A stretch of 64,000 nucleotides of DNA from the NCBI GenBank assembly GCA_030581615.1, contig JAKTTT010000047.1:103374-167373 (forward strand). The letters run 5' to 3'. The translations under genes and the position numbers were made by a program. Shown here in pieces: positions 31,733-42,503 of this stretch. Origin of the DNA: Alloascoidea africana (lineage: Eukaryota > Ascomycota > Alloascoideomycetes > Alloascoideales > Alloascoideaceae). Below the pieces are notes generated by a model. The model did no database searches. It saw only the letters and a list, made by a program, of their open reading frames with translations, and was not told the DNA's origin. Each line of letters starts with the position of its first letter. Position 1 is the stretch's first letter.

Positions 31733-32376
31733 GAACAGGAGCTGAAGAGAGTGAGAAATAGAGTTTTTAGACAGTTGCAGCACTTGGAAGAATATAGTCA
31801 ACAGATTGAAGCACAAAAGTCGGCTCAGAAGCAATTTCTCAGAAATCAATTACAATAGTAGTCGCAAGTAAGAATAGTGAAGAAATAACTAAATTGAGAA
31901 GTCAGCATGATGAGGATCAACAGTACGGCTCACAAAGAGAAGATCAACCTCTGAAAGTCCAGGTACGAAACACTTGAAAGACAGAACCATCTTGATATTT
32001 TGATCGAGGAGTAATACCATTTGGATGTCTCGATGCAAGCCAACTTTCAAAGTATTCCCACCCCGAGTTCCTTCTGTTCTTCGTAAAAGGGTGTTTCTTG
32101 GGGAGCTATTTCGTCACAAGCTTCAAGACCTTATCGCTGATGGACAACACCCAGCAAACATTGGTGTCGCGTCTACGATCTCCACATTTATGCTCAATGT
32201 GTCAGACTCAAAATATGTTATTACATAGGCTAGATCAGTCATTTAGGTGGAGAACAGATAGCGAGGAATTCAATAATAGTAATAGTCTTCTGGAAAGCAC
32301 ATCAGAGACACTAATAAGAATGGGAGAATCAGGTGAATTGGGTCATAGATATATGGAGAATATTAGAATCAATTGA
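31733..32376 (+). pseudogene. Possible relic of a Gln/Glu-rich coiled-coil protein
   Basis: Open pieces in different frames follow one another. The first (31733-31858) reads as a helix rich in Gln, Glu and Arg (RQLQHLEEYSQQIEAQKSAQ) and ends in a stop. A second, in another frame (about 31862-31977), reads KNSEEITKLRSQHDEDQQ. A third open stretch runs to 32376 in yet another frame. I recognise no family. A chance succession is possible, and no repaired version is offered. Confidence 0.3.
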
Positions 32377-33276
32377 GCTTTAATATTGTTCTTGGATAAG
32401 GTACAGAATTCCTGCCATTCCTAAACTAAACATAAATACCACATAGAGATTTGGGCGACTGTACTTGCAGTGCAATAGCTCTTTCGAGAAAAGCTGTTAA
32501 TGACTTTCCAAAGGAAATCGCCGAGCAAGGGAACAAACTCAAAATCTTTTTCACAGCCTTAATGATTGTTGTTAGACCAAAAGTTTGATCTCTTTAGTTA
32601 AGTGGTGCCCTTATTCTCAAACTTCTTGAAAGAAACTGAAGATGGGATTTTCAGTGCGAAACACATTACAGAGCAGCTGATTGTAGCATCCAGTGAAGCT
32701 GTTGTCTCTATGCACTCTCTGATTATACCTTCCATGAATAGAGTCTTCCAGTCAGTTGTTTTGGGGACAATGGCCATCACTCCGATTTTTAGCTACATAT
32801 GTACTATTTGCCGAATTGGAATGTTCAGTGAATTCGGTTTAAAAAATGGTTGAGACCACAAAGATCTTGGATCTGAAATGGAGGAGAACACTGTATTGGA
32901 ACATGGAATCAGATTTTTGGCCCTTTGAATTGGGTAATATGAAATATATGGTTTTATCTTAACCTCTTTCCCAGTAATTGATGCTTGATTTCGTACTTCT
33001 AATTGTTGAATCGGGTTCCCCTCATGGGTTCCAAAGGCATCTCACCCCAGAGGAACTGCCCTAGTAACCAAGACTGTTCAAGGTTCTCCACTATCTAAGT
33101 ACCTTGGGCCATATAGCTGACGGAAACCAAACAGTATGCCATGAGCATCAGTCATGGATAAATCGAGATCTGTGGCCTCAAAACCCGTCTTATCAGAACA
33201 CAGAACCGATCACAGATCTGGTTGGGTTATGGGGCCGACCAATGATGGTCTCAATAGGAAGACTAAACGGGGAACA

Positions 33277-33847
33277 TCAAGGATAGCGATGGGTGTATCT
33301 CAAAATTCTAACAATGCGACAGGGTCCGGGGAAGAGATGACCGAATACTAGGTACAACAGAGCAGTACCAATACCGTCCAAGACATCGGCAAAGTGAATA
33401 ATTTCAACGGAAGCATTATTGACCAAAGCGGCAACACAGCCAACAAAGATGAGATCACGAGTGACATTGTTAACCATGAAAACTTCGTCACAGTGGAGGG
33501 AAGATGCCAACATCAGTACAGCACTTATCAACAGAGAGAGATTCCCAGAGTGATGGGTGTACCCATAACATATGGAATTGCGATTTCTGCGTCTTTCTAC
33601 ATCTCAAGGTCCGTAAGGGCCATGACATGTATCGTTGTTTTCTTAAGATCCCATACTAGATCGGCCACTTTACCTGCTTGTTTATGGAGACTTCACAAAA
33701 AACTAAGAAAAACACCGAAGCATAGTTTGGCAGATCGGTTGGTGCTTGAATATCGTGTGATCTGAATGGTTGGGGGAAAACAAAGTTGTAATAAGTTGTG
33801 TGGCAACAGAGCCTCAGACAGTACATATATTTTGCAGCCGTTTTCAA
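33277..33847 (-). pseudogene. Possible relic of a membrane protein
   Basis: Two minus-strand open pieces (33656-33847 and 33277-33531) are separated by stops. The downstream one has two hydrophobic stretches, around DLIFVGCVAALV and GIGTALLYLVFGHL. They could be remains of one decayed transporter-like gene. The family is not recognised. Confidence 0.25.
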
Positions 33848-36103
33848 TTAAAAACGCACAAAGAACTGAAAAAAAACGAGAAATTGGGTATTGTCAAAGT
33901 TACGAGTTTAATTATAAAACTATCGTGTGCCATGAGACCATCCCTTTTACTCCTGTCAGAGTTAACCCTCGTCCTAGGCTTAGATTAACAAATGGGCAAT
34001 CGCTAAGCATACTGAAACTCAATTTCTATTGTTGATGTCATAAAACACTTGCAGGGTGAAAAAAAAAATGTTGTGCTCTCAATGCTCTATTTGGCGACTG
34101 TAAAAGGATCTTATTTCGATGCCATTCGACCGGCAATAAACCTGTTGGTTTGGTTAACTATTCTAACCCAAGGTCACAAGCCGTTCAACATCCTTTCATG
34201 GACAAGCGTGTCAGAGGTTGAGATTAGCGAAATTAGAACACCCCAATGTAACAGAAAAGAAACATGCCTTTAGTTATTTCTGTGACTACTTGTTTCAAAT
34301 GTCGGTTAGACAAACTCGTTCCAGCTACTAACCCTTTTTTGCTCTTGGTGGTCTCACGTTTTTAATGTTTTTGGAAATTTTTAAGTGATAAATGTCTGAC
34401 TAGTCAGTGACATCTCAAAGCTTGAAAGATTTTTGCCTTACAAATATTTTTTAAATAACAGTTCTGGTAATATTGATGACATTTGTCGGTATTGATTTTG
34501 AGAGAATTGGCTTATCTTGGGCTACCGCCATTAATTTGAAGTGTGCCATTCCTTCCCATCTAATTTCAACAGATTATGTTCCTTCAAGGTTATCATTTGC
34601 TCTTGATCACAATCGATTCTTTCTGATAACGAAAAAAATTGCCTAGAACGTTAATCAATTTAAAAACAAACCAATCAGAGAAACAGTTTATGACAAATGA
34701 TTTTCTAAAGAAAGCTCAGATGTAAATGAAAACTTTGAAATCGTCATTTCCCCATCATCTATCGAACGGCCTAACAGCACATATTATTGAATAGCAAATG
34801 CAATTCATATATTATTCATTGGCAAATAAACATAACCTAACGATTTTGCTTCAAAATTGTTTGGATCTGACTACTCGAAGCAAAAGAATTATGGTCCAAA
34901 AGGGCCAAACCAGCAACTTTGTGGCCCCAATTGTTTTCACCTGTTAACAGTAATTCACTTGCTTTTCTTGGCGTACTTTTCCTATTTCCATGGAGTGTGA
35001 TACCGAATCTTGGAGTTTCAAGTTATGCGATAAAAAGCCGTTTACGATGAACAAAATCCTCGCTTCCAAATACATAGGAAAGCAACGTGCTTCACGGGTT
35101 CTCCTATCCCCAGTGAAATAAACCATGTCCACATGCCCTGATAGAGGGATTTGTTTAAATAGGGGTTTAGGGGACTGTTGTATCTGAAATCTCTAAAATC
35201 TTTCTAGAGTAGCGCGTAACTCGGCCATACATTGGACAATAGTATTAACAGTTTGGCGTGACACCTGTTTCAGGTAACTGTTGACATATCAAGAAATACT
35301 CTGTCTCTCTAACTGGAAATGTTTACAAGGCTGGCAAGACTAACTGTCATATTTCCACTATAGAATTCCTTTCACGTCCAACATGCCAGTTTGAGCAGAT
35401 CGTGACCAACATCTCAGGTTGACAGCCAGTGACAGCCTTGCAGAATGTAGAAGAATAGATATTTCAAGTGTCAGATTCTGTGAGCATATTCCTACAAGGT
35501 TCATAGAACAATTCTGCAATCGAAAGTATTTTTTTGATTTTCGCGTCTGCCATTCTATTCTAGAATGTGAGGATGAGTGTACTGACGACAGCATTTCAAG
35601 ATTTAGCATTTGATTGTGCAGCACCTGTATTTAAGATTGGTCTTGAGCCTAACCAGAGCGATAATGAAGAGAAAATCGGCAAATAAAACCTATCCGTATG
35701 GCATGTCCAAGAAATTTAAGCATAAAGTTGTCGCTAGATATTGAGTGGATATTGTTTGGCACAGGTTGTAATTAATCGCTGTTTCAGAGAGTTCTTGTCA
35801 GCTCCGTTGGACGTTCCCGCGCTGAAACTGTGCGGACTTTTACACCTTCCTTTTCCGTTTTGTGACAGCTGTAATTCGCCCAGTTAGGCATTCTCCCCAA
35901 ATTTGTCAAAGGTACTTTGGCCAAACTTGCATTCAGATTTATATAAACGCTTCCTTCCCCCTTTTTTCGCTCCATTTTTCATATATATATTTACAAGAGA
36001 TATATCAATCTATAATTACTCTCTGGTCCCCAGGATTCCCTTCAAAACAAAACTCGAATCAGGCCAAACCCTTTCTCAATTCAAAGTGGTCAGTTTCTGA
36101 AAA

Positions 36104-37384
36104 ATGGATAGACCATCAATGGGCTCTATATGGCTTGACGACGAGGTTCCTGGGGCCTCTCACTCAAGGTCGTCCAGCCGCCGTTTCTCAATGCGACACT
36201 CAGTATCAATGTCACATCTGAAGCCTTCAAGGAGTGAGAGGACAGGGAAACCCAAGGTCTCATCGTCTTCCCTTGCAGCTCTTATAACAAGAGTGAAGCG
36301 CTCAGGATCATCTCCTCTTCCACCAATTTCAAACAGACTCCAGCGCGACAAACGAAGGAGCAATACTCTCCGGTCGGTGCCAATTTCTACACCATTTAAC
36401 TTCAAACATGTTTCGCATCTCGGTGACCAACAGACTGGTGACAATGGCCAGACTCATGAAAGGAGCTCTATTAAGATTCCTTCAAACCATGGCAGCGCTC
36501 GGTCAGATATTACGTCCAGCGAAATTAGCCTGATAAGTGAAAGCTCGGACTTTGATATTTTGAAGTCTTCTGAAACACTAAGAATGTCAGGTACAACAAT
36601 TTCCTCTTATGCTTCTTGCACAGATTCCTGCGTACCTTCTCCCATACTGCGCAACCAGGGATCAATATCCTCGTTCTGCTCCTTGACTCCGACAAATTCG
36701 AACCACAAACTGGAAGATTCCGAACTCACTCCAAATTTTACAAAAAAAAACGAGAACAACAAAGATATGGGGTTAAGCCCACAACTATTTTATGAAGAAA
36801 GGAGAAGTATTCTAGCGTTCCCTACTCAACCGCTTTCTCCTCACCCAGAAGCATCACCCTTTGAGCACAAAAAGCTCTCTCATCAATCATCCATTATCTC
36901 TTTAACCGATCTTGAGAAAAGATATGCTCAAGTAGTCAGAGAGACTTCTCATTGTTCAAATCAACCATATCGGATGGGGAGCAACTCTCCAGAAAGATCT
37001 GGCCCAGAACTGGACTACCAAGTCCATCAAAGCGTGCAAGATATGTTTCTTAATGCAATTGAGCATATCCATCAGAATGAGGACGACGAGTTAATCATTC
37101 AAGAAGAATATGAGCCGATCCCAAGAAACATGCAAGAAGATGATTGTCTTACAATTGCTTCTAGACGATCGCTGATCCCAAATCTTCCAATGTCTAGGGC
37201 GGCTAGCGTCCGAGTATCTGCAAACGCTTATTTCAGTCGCTCCAAAAGCAAAAGCTCGGAAAGGCTTCGAAGAACGTTTTCACGTTCATACTCTTACATG
37301 GGCAACGTAGCATCAGGAATTCGATCTTTCGGGACATTGACGCCCCAACTTAGCTCTAAAGATCTAAAACTTCAAAGGTGCTAA
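36104..37384 (+). CDS. CRIB-domain protein, probable Cdc42/Rho effector (Gic-like)
   Basis: A 426-aa single-exon frame with an AAAA context before the ATG. Most of the protein is Ser/Arg-rich and disordered. A near-perfect CRIB motif, ISTPFNFKHVSHLG, lies at about residues 93-106, after a basic patch (RDKRRSNTLR) of the kind that helps membrane binding. CRIB motifs bind GTP-loaded Cdc42/Rac. No kinase domain follows, so it is not a PAK. The short, kinase-free layout is like yeast Gic1/Gic2, which link Cdc42 to polarity and septins, but overall similarity cannot be judged by eye. Many Ser-Pro sites and RRxS-like motifs suggest phosphoregulation. Confidence 0.75.
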   Translation: MDRPSMGSIWLDDEVPGASHSRSSSRRFSMRHSVSMSHLKPSRSERTGKPKVSSSSLAALITRVKRSGSSPLPPISNRLQRDKRRSNTLRSVPISTPFNFKHVSHLGDQQTGDNGQTHERSSIKIPSNHGSARSDITSSEISLISESSDFDILKSSETLRMSGTTISSYASCTDSCVPSPILRNQGSISSFCSLTPTNSNHKLEDSELTPNFTKKNENNKDMGLSPQLFYEERRSILAFPTQPLSPHPEASPFEHKKLSHQSSIISLTDLEKRYAQVVRETSHCSNQPYRMGSNSPERSGPELDYQVHQSVQDMFLNAIEHIHQNEDDELIIQEEYEPIPRNMQEDDCLTIASRRSLIPNLPMSRAASVRVSANAYFSRSKSKSSERLRRTFSRSYSYMGNVASGIRSFGTLTPQLSSKDLKLQRC

Positions 37385-37841
37385 TTCTGTGACCGAGAAA
37401 TCCATTAACTTGACGTTGTTCTGGAAAAGGCGCCCATATATCTTTCCTTTGATTTTTCATTTTGGTAAAAAGGAAATAACTTGTGCGGTGCTCTTGTTGA
37501 TTACCATGTGGACTAGGCTTTGTACATTTTGCTTTACTGCTGCACTCTCACGCTCGCTATTTATGATTTTTATAGATATGAAAGTCTTCTTCTTTCTCAC
37601 CAGTTCCAAACTCTTCTCTTGTTTTAAAAAGTTGTGAAAGTTTCTAGCATTAATTCTTCATTCTTCCTTCTTTTGACTTTGAACATGTAAGGGCAAACTA
37701 TTTGGCGTATTATTATGGTTATAGATCTTCTAACACTAGAGCGCGTAGTGAACTCCCGCGTAAAGCATTTCTGACGTTTCCTGTACGTAGTGACTATATG
37801 AGCCACTTTGTCATATTTTTTCAGTTTAACCTTCTTCAACA
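37385..37841. other. Intergenic stretch before the VMA22-like gene
   Basis: 457 bp, AT-rich with pyrimidine tracts. No gene seen. Confidence 0.45.
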
Positions 37842-38936
37842 ATGCCTCTTATGGCAGTTGTCTTCAAGTGGAATGATGTATCATTAAGATGTAGCCAAGA
37901 AACGCGCCCAGGTTATCTCATTCCATTACTGAACTATGAGAAACATCACACATCTCTCAAAGGTCCAAAACGTCCATCGTTTTATTCATTTAGGATACAC
38001 ACGCTTTCTCTGCAGTTTCCACAGTCCCTGACAGATCCACAACTGTTAGGTACAGACAGGTTGTGTATAATACATCCATACACCCAAACCAACAACCCAG
38101 GGATTTTGGGGCCTGAACCTTCAAAGCCTGGCATGGAAAGGAGAAATACAAAAAGCAGCTCTCCAGAAGAGGTCAAAGAGCTTTCAGGAACCCTATCATC
38201 TGTCACTCTTGAAGGTACCGAATCAAATGAAATTGATAACGAAGAGTCAATTGGGTCTTACCTCGACTTGGTTGATGAGTACGAAACAACAAGAAAGTCA
38301 TTGAACAACAGTTTAGCGAGTGGGTTTATAACTCTAGTTCGTGCCAATTATGCTTCCTCCTCTTCAGGGATAAGATATGGAAGGCAATTCTACGACGAAA
38401 GGCTCAAAGCGATAAAAAAAGTAGTAATTGCTCCCGAAGATGGTGCGAAAACTCTCCGCTATTTTATAAAAAATACCCAAGATGGCGAAATACGAGATAG
38501 TAATAGTTTAAAAGAAGAAACCCCCAAGGTAAGTCAGAATTTCAGGCAGAGAACAACGCGAAAAGGAGCTGCACTTTCCGAAAAGCAAGCCGAGGACGGC
38601 ATTCAAGCTGATGAGAAAGTGGTTGTGAGCGAAAACGAAAACAAAGTTATCAAAAAAAGCGGTGCCACAACGGCTTTAGAAGATAATCTAAACAGTAACG
38701 ACACGGCACCAAAGAATGCTACGAAAATCAAAACGAAAACGACAAGAAAAGAGGACCCAATATACATGTTTGGAGGACTTGTTTCTCCTCCATTAAGGGC
38801 CTCGCAACAGAGCTTTAACGACAGCCTTGCAGATATCGTCAAGCTAATAAACATAATTTCGAAGCTTGATAAAGCGGGTGTAAAACTGGAGAGAGCTGGT
38901 CTGGTTCATAAACAGCCTGGACCTAAAAGGGCTTGA
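37842..38936 (+). CDS. VMA22: Vma22/CCDC115-like V-ATPase assembly factor
   Basis: Two short conserved blocks identify it. The first is LDLVDEYETTRKSLNNSLASG followed by FITLVRANYAS and RYGRQFYDERLKA. The second, near the C-terminus, is DPIYMFGGLVSPPLRASQQS followed by LADIVKLINIISKLD. Both match the Vma22/CCDC115 pattern, with a long Lys/Glu-rich insert between them. Vma22 acts in the ER with Vma12 and Vma21 to assemble the V0 sector. Family members are about 180 aa, whereas this frame is 364. The first 97 codons have no visible homology, so translation may begin at the internal ATG 38133 (267 aa). I kept the first ATG. The gene is convergent with the PMT gene, 100 bp apart. Confidence 0.75.
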   Translation: MPLMAVVFKWNDVSLRCSQETRPGYLIPLLNYEKHHTSLKGPKRPSFYSFRIHTLSLQFPQSLTDPQLLGTDRLCIIHPYTQTNNPGILGPEPSKPGMERRNTKSSSPEEVKELSGTLSSVTLEGTESNEIDNEESIGSYLDLVDEYETTRKSLNNSLASGFITLVRANYASSSSGIRYGRQFYDERLKAIKKVVIAPEDGAKTLRYFIKNTQDGEIRDSNSLKEETPKVSQNFRQRTTRKGAALSEKQAEDGIQADEKVVVSENENKVIKKSGATTALEDNLNSNDTAPKNATKIKTKTTRKEDPIYMFGGLVSPPLRASQQSFNDSLADIVKLINIISKLDKAGVKLERAGLVHKQPGPKRA

Positions 38937-39036
38937 ACAATCTTTTCATGTCTATTTTGACATAAGCTATATGCATTAAGCTAACGGACTGAATTCCTAT
39001 TATTTGCTCTATAAATAAACAAAGCCCTTTAAACAA

Positions 39037-41355
39037 TCAGTTTTCATGTGGATACATGTTGCAATCAAAATCCCAATTCAGCTGTGGCGGTTTTGCAGCT
39101 TCGCATTTCTCAAAAGTCCAGTCCAGCCCATAAATAAGGGGCGAATACTTTAAAAAGAACTTTATTGCGAGAGCTGATACAAGTATCATAATACCGTATC
39201 CCAGTTTCTTGTTCCTTGTCATGATGAATTCAACTGTTTGTGCAGTAGCCAAAATAGCAAAATAAAGGGATGCCATATAATGATGTAAAAATAACTGTCT
39301 TACCATCAGATACGACGGGAAGTAGTGGAAGGCCCAGGCCAAAATATACTCACCGACTTGCCTTTGGTAAATAGCAATAGCAGGTAGGTCGTAGTTTGGC
39401 ATGAGTGATAAACTTCGAGATCTTAATACCTTCAAGGTCATATAAGTAAAGAATGCAAAAAGGAAAGAAGTTGACGTCCACCATATCGGACCGTTTCCTA
39501 GAAGATAGATGTGTCTTTGGTCCTTGCCCCAAAAGTTGATTCCACGCAATAAGAAAGGCCATGATTCTGGCCGTGAGTCCCAGGTGTGAGACTCAACAAG
39601 ACCCTTGTTGACATCCCACATGACATGGTTCAATTCCAAAAATTTTGACAAAAAGCCTGGCTTGACATAGTTCACTTTCCTCATTTGGTCATTCGGGGCT
39701 TCTGGATTCAAGTTGCTTTCCACAATCCACACAGAGTTGGGGATTGTTGGATTCTCTATACAAGTCACTTCTTGCTGACCAAACGCCCATCCTGGCAATT
39801 TAATTGGGTGCGTGAAAAGGTAACAATTATGCTCTCTATTGTATAGCTGAAATTTTGATTCTAGAGCATTCAATTTTTTCGAGGACTGTTCGTTATCGGA
39901 ATAGTCAGGTAAAATTCTGATTTGCCAGGTATCATCAGGACCAACATCAGCATTTGATTCATTTACAAAGCCGGAGACTTCGTGCTGGTACTCAAATTCC
40001 GAGATTGGAGGTTTTGCGTCGCTCACATGCAATCTCTTTCCTGTTACAGTGTGAACCAGTTGTATCATGTCATCATTGGCAAGATAAGAAACGCCATCCT
40101 TCTCCGGCACGTCGTCTCTGGAGCCATCGCGGACAATAATTGATTCGATTGTCCATTCGTTGTTTGAATCACGGTGGCCGTAACCTGTAATCTGTTGCTG
40201 GCCCGAGCCAGAAGCATAATCGTGTTCATGAGAGTGAAGATAGCCTCCTTTGGTGAACACATGTCTCAATGTAATGACAGAGCCAACACTAACTGCAACG
40301 GGTATATCTCTTGGTATGGTGCTGTGTTTCAATGTCGCTTGGAATCCTGGGGACATGAACGAAGCATCATCTCCAGTATTGCAAGCTGCAATAAAGTGAA
40401 TGGCAAAAAATCCCATGTAGAAGATAAGTGGAAGCACAATCAAAAATCCTACTCTGTACCAAAAGTTCTTGGCAACAGTTTTCAAGTCTAAAGACAAGTC
40501 TCCCCACATGAACCAGAGTTGGGCAATGGTTAAAGATCCAACCCACGCAACAGTAAACAGACCAACCCATTTGCTGCTCATTGAGATTCCAAGTCCCATT
40601 CCCGTGAGACACAAAAATCGCAACCAATTTTTGGAGAGTGGTTGCTGGATTTCAAACTTTTTAAAAGCAAAAGCTGTCAGAGCAATACAAAACAGTAGTG
40701 GAGCATCGAGTAAGATGAATCTCGATTCAGTAACCAGCAAATTATCGATAAGCAGCAAGAATGCACCGAAAAATGCCACCTCTGGCCTGCTGCCCGAGGC
40801 CTTCAAGGTAAGATATCCAAGAAGAACAGTAGCGATTCCCAGGAAACATGGCCAGCTCCTCATGAGAATGTAAGGAACGTTTACATTTTCCCCTAGGTAT
40901 TCGTCACCAATATCTTTAAACTCAAATTCACCGTCGAAACCTCCAATAAACGAGACCAGGGCAAACAGCAGTTTTGCCAACGGTGGGTGGACATCCATAA
41001 AGAAGCGCCCAATTACATACTTTCGAGCAAAGCCACCAAAGTGAACCTCATCAAAAACCACGGAGGAAGGATACCAGAGTCGATATGGCCGGATTATAGC
41101 CGCCAGTACCAATATTATCGAAAAGTACAGCTTATCCCTTTTGGTAAAATGCGTAGATTTTTCAAACTCTAGGGATGGTTTTGTAATGAAATAAGGCCTG
41201 TCCTTGCCCTCAGCGTAATGTGTTGGCAGTTCTGAGCTGATTTTATCTGACGACAATTGTTGGTCTACCTGTTGCTTTTCCTCTGCAGCTTCTGACTCAG
41301 AAGACGACGATTTGACCAAATCATCGCTTACAGGATCCTTTTCAGAAGAGGACAT
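39037..41355 (-). CDS. PMT2: Protein O-mannosyltransferase, PMT2 subfamily
   Basis: 772 aa from the first true ATG at 41355. The frame is open to 41430, but only from a TTG. The GT39 catalytic DE pair (FDEVHFGGFARKY, about residues 102-103) and MDVHPPLAKLL lie in the first luminal loop. About ten to eleven membrane segments flank a central luminal region with three MIR repeats (about 345-545), including TLRHVFTKGGYLHSHEHDY and NEWTIE. The wording of the MIR region fits the PMT2 subfamily (Pmt2/3/6) rather than PMT1 or PMT4. The enzyme transfers mannose from dolichyl-phosphate mannose to Ser/Thr of secretory proteins in the ER, usually as a Pmt1-Pmt2 heterodimer. The acidic Ser-rich N-terminus is cytosolic. 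Confidence 0.92.
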   Translation of the reverse strand: MSSSEKDPVSDDLVKSSSSESEAAEEKQQVDQQLSSDKISSELPTHYAEGKDRPYFITKPSLEFEKSTHFTKRDKLYFSIILVLAAIIRPYRLWYPSSVVFDEVHFGGFARKYVIGRFFMDVHPPLAKLLFALVSFIGGFDGEFEFKDIGDEYLGENVNVPYILMRSWPCFLGIATVLLGYLTLKASGSRPEVAFFGAFLLLIDNLLVTESRFILLDAPLLFCIALTAFAFKKFEIQQPLSKNWLRFLCLTGMGLGISMSSKWVGLFTVAWVGSLTIAQLWFMWGDLSLDLKTVAKNFWYRVGFLIVLPLIFYMGFFAIHFIAACNTGDDASFMSPGFQATLKHSTIPRDIPVAVSVGSVITLRHVFTKGGYLHSHEHDYASGSGQQQITGYGHRDSNNEWTIESIIVRDGSRDDVPEKDGVSYLANDDMIQLVHTVTGKRLHVSDAKPPISEFEYQHEVSGFVNESNADVGPDDTWQIRILPDYSDNEQSSKKLNALESKFQLYNREHNCYLFTHPIKLPGWAFGQQEVTCIENPTIPNSVWIVESNLNPEAPNDQMRKVNYVKPGFLSKFLELNHVMWDVNKGLVESHTWDSRPESWPFLLRGINFWGKDQRHIYLLGNGPIWWTSTSFLFAFFTYMTLKVLRSRSLSLMPNYDLPAIAIYQRQVGEYILAWAFHYFPSYLMVRQLFLHHYMASLYFAILATAQTVEFIMTRNKKLGYGIMILVSALAIKFFLKYSPLIYGLDWTFEKCEAAKPPQLNWDFDCNMYPHEN

Positions 41356-42503
41356 TTTGATTAGGAATTGAAGCTCTGACTCTTTCGTCCCTGAGATAAA
41401 AGTTGAACTGTTAGTATTTCGCGAGAACAAGTTTGCTTAGTTATGTATTAGTCAGCTAAAGCCACGAAGGCTGGAGATGTATGGTAGGGTAATGTTTCAT
41501 GGCTGACATTTGCTAAAGCCCGTCAGCTAATCTTCACGAAACCAAAGAACTTGAACGGATGGCAATTGAGAGCGGAAATTGTAAACTAAAGAGAAGACCT
41601 GTCCTCTCTTTTTTCCCATTCATATTCTCATATCATTGTGTAAGAGATTAGCAGACAGATGTATTCCTCGGAACATCAGTAAACATTTGCCTAGACAACT
41701 CTTGACATCTAACAACGTCCATTCACAATTTATATCTTTGAATTTGTGTTACCTCTAATCGGACGTGTTGGTATTTCTCCTATCCTTGAATTTGTGGCTG
41801 AACGCCATCTCTCTTCCATGTTCAGTAGCTCCATCACCTAACCTACGTCCGGAGAAGCATTTCAGTATAATCTGATTTCAGGCTACAACAAACAAGTATC
41901 TCATTGATTGCATATTAAATATCATTGCAACAAGGATTAGGCTTACCTGTTGCCAACGATAAATTTCCACCGTTGCTTAGATCATTTGACTGCTCTATCA
42001 AACTGGGCAGCAATGGGCAATATGCTAAAAGAAACTGATTTTGGTTAATCCCCCTAAAATACACTAGACATCTAATAGAAGTAATGGGCTATTGACATCA
42101 TTGCTGAACTGTGGGTTAGCCACATCTAAAATAATCTACAGGGACTGGATCCCAACGATAGTTATAATAGTGGAATACACGTGCAATGCCACTCATTTAA
42201 ATCTAACTGGAATCTTCATTCCCATTAAAGGAAAATTCATTTCAAGACACTTCTTTTTTGTATTGTTTGAAAATCTTTGCTGATACCTTTGTAGGTGTAC
42301 CAGTCAGCTCACTAGTCGATTCCTGTAAAAAACCGTTGAATCGAATTAAGCATAAAAGTCGAGATGCGATTTTATTCCGGGTAATTAGCACGATTCAGAA
42401 CAAAAAAACTAACAAGCGTTCGATTGAGTTATAAGTAATCGCATCAACGCATCATGACAGGAACATTAAATAACTAAGACAGATTCTTGTCGAAAAAGTA
42501 GGT
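41356..42503. other. Intergenic stretch between the PMT2 start and the PDI 3' end
   Basis: About 1.1 kb without a supported gene. It holds the PMT2 promoter side near 41400-41700. An isolated CGGGTAA sits at 42378-42384. Confidence 0.45.

Larger units (their letters stand above)
31558..36103. other. 4.5-kb gene-poor region with decayed reading frames
   Basis: No intact gene found on either strand. Short open pieces look protein-like but are broken by stops and frame changes (see the two pseudogene entries). The last 150 bp before 36104 hold a TATATA run and probably the promoter of the CRIB-domain gene. Confidence 0.5.

Noticed and set aside
42378-42384. CGGGTAA near the PDI1 3' end
   Set aside because: No start codon of any called gene lies nearby; probably chance or a terminator role I cannot show.
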